This document shows positions 50,001 to 60,900 of a stretch of 64,000 bases of DNA, piece after piece (within the stretch, counting starts at the first letter, position 1; each line of letters begins with the position of its first letter). The stretch is from Bemisia tabaci (lineage: Eukaryota; Arthropoda; Insecta; Hemiptera; Aleyrodidae): positions 72,039,660 through 72,103,659 of the forward strand of contig NC_092793.1 in NCBI RefSeq assembly GCF_918797505.1. Reading direction: 5' to 3'. Both the position numbers and the translations under genes were made by a program. The notes under the pieces are model-generated. The model ran no database searches. It saw only the letters and a list, made by a program, of their open reading frames with translations, and had not been told where the DNA came from.

Positions 50001-51776
50001 GCTATCCTCAGCTCCATCAGATATTCGCTGAATATCATCGTCTGACCGGCCATGATATCGATAAAGCCATCAAAAACGAGTTCAGTGGAGATATCGAAAA
50101 TGGTCTCCTAGCCATTGGTAAGCGGTCATCTTCAATGTTATATTTTAATCAGGGTGATAGGGACATGGTCCTTTTGTCATTCAGTAAAGCCTAGATCATC
50201 CGACCACCGATTATCGGATGTTCGGCCATTCAACGCAGTCATAATTGAGTCTTCGGTCAAAATTTAGATAGCTGGCAGATGAAAACTGGTTTTTTGGGCA
50301 AGAATTGTAGATATGTGGGTTTTTTTTATTATTTTTTCTAATCAAATGACCACGTTTTACAAATATTATACAGAATTGGCGAAGCTTGTACATACTTTTT
50401 GGTCACAACTGGAGCCTGAAATGGCACTTTTCAGTCTTATTTGGTGTTTTCAATTATCCGACTTTTTCAGCATCCGAAGCAGCCCTTGTCTCATATTCTT
50501 AGATGATCAGAGCATTACCGTACCTGTTTTGGATTGCTGTAGAACTCTTTTAATTGAAATTCTCTGCAGCTAAATTTGACCTGTTCTGTCTTTTCACTAA
50601 GATTGTGAAGGAAAGCTGGGAAAGAGAAATGGATTATATCTCATCATCCTATAATTTATTAAGTTTGGAGAATTTACACTTCAATTCAAAATCATTTTAT
50701 ATTTTTCTGCTATTTAGACTTACCCTTTTGTTGCTTGTTACAGTGAAGAGTGTCCGAGATAAGTATGGGTTCTTTGCAGAGAGATTGCATGACTGCATGG
50801 CCGGAGCTGGCACTCGTGATAGAGCCCTCATTCGCATTGTTGTCTTCCGAAGTGAGATTGACTTGTATGACATAAAGAACGCGTTCCAGAGTCGCTACAA
50901 TAAAACCCTTGAAGCAGCCATTGAGGTAAGTAAACCGGAAGTGTGTAATTCCTTTTTGCAATTGCTTTTTTTATTTATTTCAGAGTGAATGAGGTGAGCT
51001 TGTCGAGCAATTTTTACTTCTTGCATTTTTGAAAAGTAGAGAGGATGTATTTAATACCCAGGAATTCCCCCAGATTTATTTTAAAGGATATTAAGTCAAG
51101 CAAAAGTAGTTTAAAGTTGCGTCCTTTAAGCTTTCACCTAAATGCGCTCACTGGAAACTCCATGATGCCATCTCAAAATACCTACCACTCCTGGTGTGTG
51201 TATACTTTCAAATGTATATTCTCTCTGCTGTGATTTATAATTTGTAAAACTGTTATCAATGCATGGCTGCAAGGATTATGGATCACGGTGGAGCGAACAA
51301 GTGGTTGAAAGTGTACCAACGTTGGGAAGGATATTTTTGGATGCCATCTCGGCTTTCTTGGCAACGTGCATAATGAAAACATGCAACTTTGAACCACAGC
51401 AGTAAGGAGTTAATTTAGTTTAGAAGAGACAACTTAGGCCCAGCCTCTTGAACAAGCGGTTTGAAACTGCTTAGCTGCACTGCTTTTCTTGAATTACCTG
51501 TTGACTTCTAGCATCATAGTACATATTTTAAATCAGTGAAAATACTGATTGTCAGGAATGGTGAGAATCAAACTTTGCTTCACTGTAATTCATTTGACAG
51601 GATGTAATAATAATGGTTCTAGGACACAATATTATTTTATTTCCTGCCTAGCTCACTAAAAATTAGAGTTGATTATATTGCTACCTTGTGTGCTCATATT
51701 GTTTTTTTCTATCTGATTTCAGTCTGAAACTTCTGGAGATTATAAAAGATGTCTTCTGTCATTGGTTTCACCTTAA
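41021..51776 (+). CDS. Annexin with proline/tyrosine-rich N-terminus (annexin A7/A11 / B11-like)
   Basis: Ca2+-dependent phospholipid-binding protein. Nine coding exons: 41021-41050, 43519-44085, 45972-46151, 46962-47166, 48021-48100, 48776-48848, 49944-50117, 50744-50925, 51723-51776. Phases all match; 1545 nt, 514 aa plus TAA. Residues 1-199 are a low-complexity N-terminus ([10 protein letters not shown], then tandem PYPSNPS units) like those of annexins A7 and A11. Residues ~208-514 hold four annexin repeats: [23 protein letters not shown] and MAGAGTRD loops, with [16 protein letters not shown] and ETSGDYKR partner segments. Repeat 3 has LQLGT in place of GxGT, as in some annexins. The core wording matches insect AnxB9/AnxB11; the long N-terminus favours B11. 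Confidence 0.93.
41051..43518. other. Annexin intron 1
   Basis: 2468 bp, AT-rich, with a G run at about 42058-42070. I see no gene. Intron 2 (44086-45971) is similar. Confidence 0.55.
43640..43990 (+). repeat. Tandem PYPSNPS-coding repeat inside annexin exon 2
   Basis: About 21-bp units (CCATCTCCCTACCCCTCTAAC type) repeated five or more times with small changes at 43765-43870, with looser repeats either side. They encode the PYPSNPS array of the annexin N-terminus. Confidence 0.75.
48408..48500. mobile_element. Small hairpin in annexin intron 5
   Basis: About 93 bp. Left GAAAGGGCCCAATTGCCAAAAAC... is inverse-related to right GTTTTTGGCGCCTGGGTCCTTTC, with ATGAGCCTTG / CAAGGCGTAT inside. Confidence 0.6.
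49483..49875. mobile_element. CAGGGTGTCTAC inverted-repeat element in annexin intron 6
   Basis: 393 bp. Left end CAGGGTGTCTACTGG, right end CTGGTAGACATCCTG. Interior rich in AAAGTCCCCGAATGTCCCC-type words. Same class of ends as 3895-4233. Confidence 0.65.
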
Positions 51777-52169
51777 CTAGCTCTGCCTCTGCATACCACC
51801 CTGGCAAGTGTTCACTATTTTTATAATAGTAATCCTTGTCCTCTACCAAAAGGTCCTTTTTAAAATTCAGGAAAATTGACTCAACTACTAAACTCATTCT
51901 TTGTCTTCAAATTTATCTAAGAAAGCTGTGCTTAAAATGGCTTCTTCGTCATTTTCTTGAGAACTATTGTTGTTATATTTAGTTACTATTAAAAAAAAAA
52001 AAAAAAAAAAAATTAAAAAAAAAAAATATTTTAAAAGTGAAAAAAAGTGTCTTTGAATGTTATCTGTTGTGTTGTCACTTTAAATTATTATATTATCAAT
52101 CTGATAACTTATTTTTCCATCCATTTTTTTTATTCTTGTTAAATTTATATTTTAATACTTTTAAACGAA

Positions 52170-52175
52170 AATAAA
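52170..52175 (+). terminator. Candidate annexin poly(A) signal AATAAA
   Basis: AATAAA about 395 bases after the annexin stop, following an A-rich tract at 51989-52027. Earlier variants within the A-rich tract cannot be excluded. Confidence 0.4.
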
Positions 52176-52199
52176 TAATGTTGTAAGAACTGATCGTAG

Positions 52200-54428
52200 T
52201 GCAGATTTTCATTTTCTTTTTTTTTCTCAGGAAGTTTATTTCTGGTCGGGCATGTCAATTTTTAGAACTTTGCAGAAACACTCTGTACTGCTTTTTATTT
52301 TTAAAGATTAAAGTATACCTATTTTATTAATGGATCCATTAATAAAAAAATTACCTGATAGGTAGGCATTTATAATTAAAGTTGTTATTGGTAGTAGACA
52401 TATTTAAAGCTAAAGTTCCTCAAATTTTCTGCATTTCGCGTTCTGAACATTGCATGAAAAGGCGATTTTTCTTTGAAATATCACATCATGCAAAAACTCT
52501 GCCAGTGCTTGATCATCTTAACAGTGTTTTCTTCCATTCAACAACTCAATCTTCAGGAATTAATTTATCAAGAAGAAATCTATGATTAAATTTAGCCAGA
52601 CTTTGAGAGAGCCCTAATATGGTCCTCAGAGTTATCCACACAACGCAGTAACAAAATCATTCAATCCCATCAATTTTAATTCTTTCACATGTATTAAAAA
52701 TGTATTCTGTAAATGCCATATTATGCTCATCTGAAAATACAATTAATAACAATTTTGTCGCTACAATATTTACATTAATTATCACTGCAAGAAAAGTAAC
52801 TTGGTCCTTCTATTGTTATGGCAGTGATTTTTTTTAAAAAATTATTATATATTAAAATCATTTTTTAAAATTGAGTGTCCATCATGGAGGTCATGGAAAG
52901 TTTTTGTGAGATCGTCTGTTGTAAAAGGTATGACTCATAATCAATAAATTCCCATTTTGACATGAAGAATCTCTCCCTAAATTGTTTGACACCTCTCTGG
53001 GGGTGCCTTTCATATTCGACCTTTGATGTTCAAATCTTCTGTCAAGACGCGCAAAAAAACATCAGTATAAAATAATTTTCGATCCAAAACTCAGAATATA
53101 TTTTTTGTCTCAGTATTTCGCCTCTCCTACATGAAGTTTTTTGTCTCAAGACTCTAAATTTATAACTATCTTATTCTGTGATACCCAAATGAGAACTAAA
53201 TTTACATAGCTTTCACGTTTTATTTTTGAGATTGCGTTAATTTTTTAAGAAGTGAAGCACAACATAATCCCTGTCAAGGAATGTAGTAGATCGAAATCGA
53301 CCAATTCAGTTCTGGCTGGTTCCTGTTGCCTATTCTCAAGTTGTTTTCATTGAAGCTGGTTTATTCAAAGGTATATTATTTGTATGATCAGCTGAATTAT
53401 TATGGTCTTTTGAATATATATTTATTAGAAAGATAAATACAAATTTCCTCTTATTTTTTTACGGTATCTTATTTTTTGGTCACTGACAGTTTATTTATAA
53501 GTGTTAGCACCCACGGCTCAGGGAGACTTCAATAATTTATCTCATACTATTTTCTTGAAATTGTAATTTTGTAAACCTGTGTCAAATCTGAATTAAATGT
53601 TGATACTCTCCCAATTATGTCTATTTTATGTATACTTTTCTCCAAATTGTCGACATGTCTCCTGATTTCATATCCTTAAAAAAAAGATAGAAAATAGAAG
53701 TAATCCAAGCACAGGGTTGATGGCGGTCTGGAAAATGAAGAAAATCAGGGATTTGTGACGACCGGAAAAAGTCAGAGAATCCATGGGAAAAGCCAGGAAA
53801 TTCCTGATACATCTACTAATCACTGAAACATACTACTACTCACTAAATCTACTAATCGCTAAAACATATCACTGATCTTCCAGCCGTTTCCCTTTCTAGT
53901 CATTTTAAGGCTTGTCATTTTATAAGCAGCTACTGAATGCCCTTTTTCATAATTTGATGTGGAATCAAGGAAATTTTATCCAAAGTTTAGTAAAAATCAG
54001 CGTACTCAACAATAATTTAAAAAAATCGAAAATTTCAGAAAGTTATGGAGCCAGGAAAAAGCGAAAATAGTCGGGTAAAAGCAAAAATGGTTAGGGAGTA
54101 GTCAGGGAATTTTAAGATTTTCAGTCCTAGGAGGGGGCCCAGCCCCCCTGGCCCCATGGCTGCGCTATTGGCGGTGTATCTTAATTTTTGGCACGACATG
54201 ATGGCAATTATTTTTTACATCTTGCTCTTGCTGATACCTCGTTGAGTCTGTGATAGGGGTGCAGAAAGATCTTCAGCCTACGCAGTTTCAAGCAACTGTA
54301 CCTTGCACCAAAAAATAGCGCGTTCGCACTTTCGCAGGAAATTTCTAAAAAATTTCACGCTTTTGCAGTAATTTTTTAAAAATTCAATACCTAAGCAGTA
54401 ATTTTCTTAAGGAATGCAACTCTTTCAC
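52200..54428. other. Intergenic region downstream of annexin
   Basis: AT-rich and without a supported gene. 53690-53815 and 54000-54130 contain GGAAAAAGTCAGAGAATCC / CAGGGAATTTT words, as in dispersed insect repeats. Confidence 0.5.
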
Positions 54429-54760
54429 ACTACCCAAGTAGCATTTTTCAAGGGAAAAATCGCGATTTGTTGCGATTTTATCGATTATCCTCGAACTTGT
54501 TGCAATAAAATCGCGATTTTATCGCCCGGCAAGTTATCGCGACAAAAATCGCGATATATGGCGATTTAATCTCGATTTTATCCTTTATCGACGAAAATTG
54601 ATCGCGATTTTATTGAACAAAAAATTGCGATGCATAGCGATTTAATCGCCATAAATCGCAATTTTTTATTCGATAATCTTGCGATAAATTGCCACCCATA
54701 TAATCGCGATAATCAACCGATAAAATCGCTATTTATCGCTATCACTGCTACTTGGGTAGT
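54429..54760. mobile_element. MITE with ACTACCCAAGTAGCA termini and ATCGCGAT-rich interior
   Basis: 332 bp bounded by a perfect 15-bp inverted repeat, ACTACCCAAGTAGCA / TGCTACTTGGGTAGT. The inside is almost entirely variations on ATCGCGATTTTATCG, itself self-complementary. Non-coding. Confidence 0.8.
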
Positions 54761-55009
54761 TCTGTAAAAAGCAGTGCATTCGCACTAATTTTCACAAGAT
54801 ATCAACATCCTTCTCATGTTAAAATCAGTGCGATGAGCGTCCACCAATTAGAATATAACCGACTTTTTGATTCGTGTAACCGACCGCTCGATTCAAGTGA
54901 CTGACTGAACTTCTTTTATCAGTTTTTTTAATTACATTAGCTCGGTTACGCGAACTGAAAGTTGCGTTTGACGAACTGAAGAATTGATATGATATAGAAT
55001 ATCTTTTTG

Positions 55010-55430
55010 TCCTTTCAATTTTTGGATACAAATTTTGTCTTCTTAGCAGTCAAAACATTTGTATCAAGTGTCCCGTCCCATTCATCTTTTCACTCCTGCG
55101 ATAAAGTCTCCGTCAGCCGAGAAGAGATTCTCCTTCGTTTTTTGGGTACGCAATTTTACCTATTTGGATGTGTAACTCGTTTCGCCCATTCAACTTTTCT
55201 ACTCTTGCGTTGAAGTCTCTGTGTTAGCCGAGAAAAGATTCTCCTTCATTTTGTGGATACGCAATTTTACCTACCTGGATGTTTCACCCCATTCAACTTT
55301 ACTACTCGACTCTAGTACTCTTGCGAAAAGAGATTCTCCTTCATTTTGTGGATATCTGGAGACTTGATCGGAGGCTTGAGTGGAGAATTGAACGGAGACT
55401 TGATCGGAGACTTGATCGAAAATGTATTTT
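55010..55430. repeat. Tandem repeat of ~125-bp units followed by GGAGACTTGATC units
   Basis: Two and a half units sharing AAGAGATTCTCCTTC, GGATACGCAATTTTACCTA and CCCATTCAACTTT at about 125-bp spacing. From 55355 they pass into short GGAGACTTGATCG-type units. Confidence 0.65.
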
Positions 55431-55471
55431 GTGAGAGGTTTTATCAGTAAAACTTTATCCTAAATAGAAAG

Positions 55472-56365
55472 CAGGGCCGGATTTACCTACTTGCCGCCCA
55501 TGGGCCGCCTGTATTTTGCCACCCCCTTCTCATTCGTTTTGAAACATCAATAAAAACCATCAAGTGAACGTGCCGCGTAAAGGGAGGAGTGCATAAGACG
55601 AGTTTACTCGTGTTGGACACATTTTTTGCGAAAGCCCTGTCAACACTACTAGCAAAATTTCACGGAACTTTGCGCGAAAGTTAAGTTCCGTAAACTTGTC
55701 TCTGTGTGGAAACGGCTTTCCATAATTCATAAGAAACGGACGAAAAAATTATGAAAGAACAAACATAAATGCGGTTTAATAATTGGACCTAGTTTAACAG
55801 AAAGGAACCAAGCCAAATCAGCTATTGCCATGTTTAACTGGGTAATTACATTTTTTACAAGAGAACGTTTGTTCGGATTTCTTTGGAAATTTTAAGGAAT
55901 TAGCTTCGTACCTACCATGGAGAATTTTCACTGAAATTTGCACGAAAATCCGCACAACCGTGTTCATGTAAAAAATTAAATTGCCGAATTAAATTTGGCA
56001 ATAGCTGATGTGGCTTGGTTCCTTTCTGTTTAACGCGGTCCAATTTTAACTTCCGCCGCAGCGCCGCCGCCGCCGCTGCACTGTGTTCGGCGCAATGCGT
56101 GAAGTATTCCTACGGTCTTGTAGGCGCTATGCGTTTCACGCCGACCGGTCGGTGCTGAACGCAGTGAACGCACTGTATTTGACGCAATGCGTGAAGTATT
56201 CATGCAGTCTTGTAGGCGTCAATATGTGTTACATGCCGACCTCCGGCCGCGCCGCGCCGAGGGCTTCTCCTTTTCATCTCAAGTCCTCGTCATCATTGCT
56301 CTCTGCGCCGCGCCGTGCCGTTCCAGGCCAAATTGCGTGTTTGTATCACCGAAAGACGACAGAAT
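55472..56365. mobile_element. hAT-like element copy 2, inverted relative to copy 1
   Basis: Starts CAGGGCCGGATTTACC and then runs as the reverse complement of 37909-38693 (GCCCATGGGCCGCC, GTTGGACACATTTTTTGCG, AAATTTCACGGAACTTTGCG). Carries the two GCGCAATGCGTGAAGTATT modules at 56090 and 56181. Interrupted by the MITE at 55785-56041. Confidence 0.7.
55785..56041. mobile_element. GGACCGCG MITE, copy 3, inserted in the hAT-like element
   Basis: 257 bp. The left end GGACCTAGTTTAACAGAAAG is the inverse of CTTTCTGTTTAACGCGGTCC at the right. It is flanked by AATT on both sides. The uninterrupted site is seen in copy 1 at about 38396, so AATT is a 4-bp target duplication. Confidence 0.85.
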
Positions 56366-56369
56366 TAGA

Positions 56370-57937
56370 AATTATTATACGAGTACTATATTACTTTATA
56401 CCACGTTTATTTTGAAGACGTGCTGGCGAGACCCCCGTGGTTTTTTTGTTGGTTTTTTCTTTGTATTTTTGGCAGAGCCACGCTAATTTCTTGTGTTTTG
56501 ATTCGGTATTGATATCGAGTGATCTGTATTTTTAACACATTGACTCTGTATTTTCAAAATTCGAGTTATTTGTATTGTCGGCATACTGAGTAAAGGTAAT
56601 CTATAAGAGTAAAAAATTGATTTTGATATTTAATACGATTACACTTAAAATAAGCACCAGAGAATCAAAATGGTTATGTGCGCTTATCACAAAAATTGTG
56701 TACCGAGCACGCACATGCGTTTTTTTAATCTTGCGCCAATTTAGATCGACAGAGCAGCTCACAGATGAGAAAAGTAAGTAACCATGGTGCATCAAATGTT
56801 TTATCAATCAACCACCCTACTGCTGGCGGTACTTCTACCCTCCTTTGATGCTGAGTAAAACTCAGAAATTAGAGCGGTTCGTGAATTCGATGAATTCATT
56901 TAATTCTTGGTGAGTTTCTCCAGCCCGTCAATCGTTTTTTGTGTGTAAATTTTCGATTTTGAAGTGACTATCTTTGCAAAGCTAAATGTCAGTTTTCTTC
57001 TTTTCATTTTGCACTACCATCTTTGAAATTATGAAAAATTTGGTACATTGAGCATTAGCCATTAGCAAATGATTTGAGCTTAACCTTCTATTTATCCTGT
57101 TTATCAATATGGCAAAATAAATTAAGCTCAGCAACAAAGCGTTGCTAAACGAAAGGATAAAAAAAAACCTTCGTGCAAATCGCATTCAACTCTGTGCGAA
57201 GCATACCGTCTATCAGGGTACGCTGCTATCACTTTCTCATGCTCTCTGACTATCCGTAGTAGACGTTCAAATGATTTGCTCAAGTATAATGCATGGCGAT
57301 CTTTTGATTTTTACTAACACCTGGTTTTTCTCCCTAATTCTATGAGTTGAGGCACAGTAAGCCTCGCCACCTCTCGTTTTGCGTAATTGCGTATGCATGC
57401 AAGGACACATTTGCAAATAACGGAAATGGGTCAGTGAGCTCGACGAACCTTATCACTCCGTCCGTCGAATACTTACTGTGAAAGTGTGTCCGGGAATATT
57501 TTTCCTCAACAGGGCCATAAATTTACCGAATAGGGGTCCATGCAACAAAATTGCCTCCCTTCTCCCTCAACGTAAATTTTTAAATTTTTTTTGAAAATTT
57601 CCCCTTTTTTTGCGTAAGCTTCAAGTCAAGACCACCGGAGGGTCTTTTACCTCATGATAGGTGCCAAGAATATGCCTGAAATTGCGTCGAGAGGGGTTAA
57701 AATTTCACATCTTATAGGAGGAAGTCCCATAACATCCCCCCTCCCTCTTTACTGGGTATTTCACCAAACCGTCTTCCCCTCAGAGGAGTGAGCTTTAATG
57801 GGGCCAGCACCACAGCACATTACAGCAATGGGCCAAAAAATCCTGAATCCGACCTTCTTCCTCGCCATCAATTAACACTCCGTCTTTATTCAATATTCCA
57901 GATTCGCGAACCGTTCATAAACAAACAGTAGTAAAAA
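56370..57937. other. Intergenic region upstream of tektin
   Basis: No supported gene. The tektin promoter should lie in the 3' part. TTCCAG at 57897-57902 before ATTCGCG could be the acceptor of a 5'UTR intron. Confidence 0.45.
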
Positions 57938-60900
57938 ATGCGAATACACTCGCTGAAAGACTGGTACAAAGAAAACCTAGAGCAGTTTGAGAATGCCGAG
58001 AGAGAGCAAAAACATGCAAGTAAAATACTGGCGAAGAGCGATCGCATTACAGAGGAGGCTCAGCATGTGGTTAGCAGAAATCTCGAGACGACGGACCATC
58101 AATTCGACGTCAAACTCAACGACATAGAATATCTAAGAGAACTCCTCGAGACCACGAAACGAAGTTCTGATGAAGAAGTCGAAGCCTTGAAAGCATATCG
58201 GGATCGCGTTCACGATGCTTCTTCCAATCTGGAAGAAAACGCACTGAAACTGTGTCGCAAATGTATCAGTCTCAGGTAAGTACGAGAATTTACCTGAATT
58301 TTTTTCTCTCATAATTAGATACATCTAGGAGTTATTCGGGGGCATTCTCCTTAGTTTTTAAGCAGATTCTTTCCTGATCGAGGGAAGCCTAAAATGGAAT
58401 CATAGAGGCCTCTAAGATCCTTGGTAAAAATTGGCGATAGGAGCTGCGTTTCAAAATACCATAGGAGTTCTTATAGCCGACTAAGGAAGGCTATCGAAAA
58501 TCATATAGCTGGCTGTTGAAAGCGGAGCATATCATATAGCCGGGCTATACGAAGCTATAAAAAAGTATACAGTCGGGCTATAGTTCCTATCGCCGGGCTT
58601 TACACTTTATCGCCATTGGCTATAAAGGGCTATAAGAAATTGTGTAGAAATTCGTGTGCTTTGGAAATCATTAAGTTTGATACGGAACTACCTTAATATT
58701 TACAAAAACACTTATTATATTTTCCTTTCAAACATATGTTTTTTTTCATCAATTAAAATGAGAATAGTCCATACAGAGTGTGCAAACATTTCAAAATCAT
58801 GAGTTGAAAAACGCTGACTCCGCAAGATTAAATATTAGAGCCTAACACAAAGCGGAGCGGCGACGCACTGGCGCCTACAAACCTAACAGGGATACTTCAC
58901 GCATTGCGCAATGCGTGAAGTATCCCTGTTAGGTTTGTAGGCGCTAATGCGCGTTTCGCGCTCTCTGCCCGCCCGCCGCGCCGCAGCGTGCCACGGCGCA
59001 CTATGGTCCACAGACCCTATTTAACGGAACTTTAGTCAAATTTTGAGGGTGGAAAAAATTAAAGTTTGGCACTACAGTTTTATCATACATACTCTCATGG
59101 ATCGTCACCTAAGTTTTCATCGACTAATAATGATTTATAAGATTGTGACGGACCCTAACAACAGAGCGCGCGGTAGGTCTTCATTAGCTGATTGTGAGCC
59201 GCATTCGGTGGTGCGTTACAGGGTGTTTATTTTACCGAGTTACGCCTCATCTATGTAAATTTTTGGGCAACATGGATCCACCTGATGGCAAGTGACTTCC
59301 TTTTCACCCCGTTTCATTAATTTTGAACCGAAATTTGTATGCTTTTGAACGCTCCAAACATACGCCAAAAAATGCTAGAAATCAGTGAAATTCATAATTT
59401 TTAGGAAGCTCTAACTTTTTTTTAATTCTAGTTAATGCTTTGCGGATTGAAAAATCTTGTTCAACATATCCTTGACTTTAAAATGATGCCAATTTAAATT
59501 GCGCCTTTTTGCGCCTAACGGTCGAAATCAATTTTTTCGGAGTGCACCTCCGTGCATCAAAATGTGGAATATTCCATGCATTTTTGGCATTTTTGCGACT
59601 GTTAAATTTTTTCTAGGTACAAAATAAAAGTATTCTGATGTACTTTGATCTACTGAGTCCGAAAATGACCTTTGTTTTTTCTTATCACCTCTCACTTTTC
59701 CGAAAAAGCAACTTTTTCCCGGGAAAATGAGCAATTTTGACGTATTTTTGTCATAATTGCAATTCATGTTGATAAATTATACGGACCCGTGGTAAAGCAT
59801 TCTGTCATGTATATTAAGCTGCTAAATCCGAATGTGACATAGGTTTTGATTAATCACCCTCCAGTTCTCCGATAATGCCGATTTTTCCGCGCTTTTTGGG
59901 TAAAACCTTTCCCGGACTCTAAGTGTGTTAAAAATACGGTTTAAAATTGATTTCGATGTTTGATATATCGATTCTTATGTATTTTGACTCGCTAAGCCCT
60001 AATATGACCTTAGATTTTTCCTATCACCCCTCATTATCCCGGAAAACTCAATTTTCCTCGGAGAACGAGCTTTTTTGGTATTTTTGCGACGATTTTCCGT
60101 TTTCTGAGGAAAACGGGGGGTTGTAAGAGGCAATTTGAGGTCGAACTCCAGTTGAATGTTTCTTAAGACGTCAGAGAAGACCTAAAGAGGAACTTGGAAA
60201 ATCGCTACAACTCCATAGAATAGGAAAATTGGCGCCAAAATACCGAAAAAGCTCGTTCTCCGAGGAAAATTGAATTTTCCGGGATAATGAGGGGTGATAG
60301 GAAAAATCTAAGGTCATATTTGGGTTTAGCAAGTCAAAATACATAAGAATCGATATATCAAACATCGAAATCAATTTTAAACCGTATTTTTAACACAAGA
60401 GTCCGGGAAAGGTTTTACTCAAAAGGCACGGAAAAATCGGCATTATCGGAGAACTGGAGGGTGATAAACCAAAACCTATGTCATATTCGGATTTAGCAGC
60501 TTAATATACATGACAGAATCGCTTTACCACGGGTCCGGTATAATTTATCAACATGAATTGCAATTATGACAAAAATACGTCAAAATTGCTCATTTTCCCG
60601 GGAAAAAGTCGCTTTTTCGGAAAAAAGAGAGGTGATAAGAAAAGACAAAGGTCATTTTCAGACCCAGTAGATCAAAATACATCGAACTAGTACTATTTAG
60701 TACCTGGAAAAAATTTTACCTACATGTTGCAGAGGTCAACAGTCGCAAAAACACCAAAAATGTCCATTTTTCCGGGTAAAATCGGCTTTTCCGGAAAATT
60801 TAAGGGTGATGGACCAAAACGGAGGTCATATTCAGATTTACCGCCTAAAAATAAATGAGAATAGTCTGATCTCGACAGAGAGACACTTTTGTTATTATTT

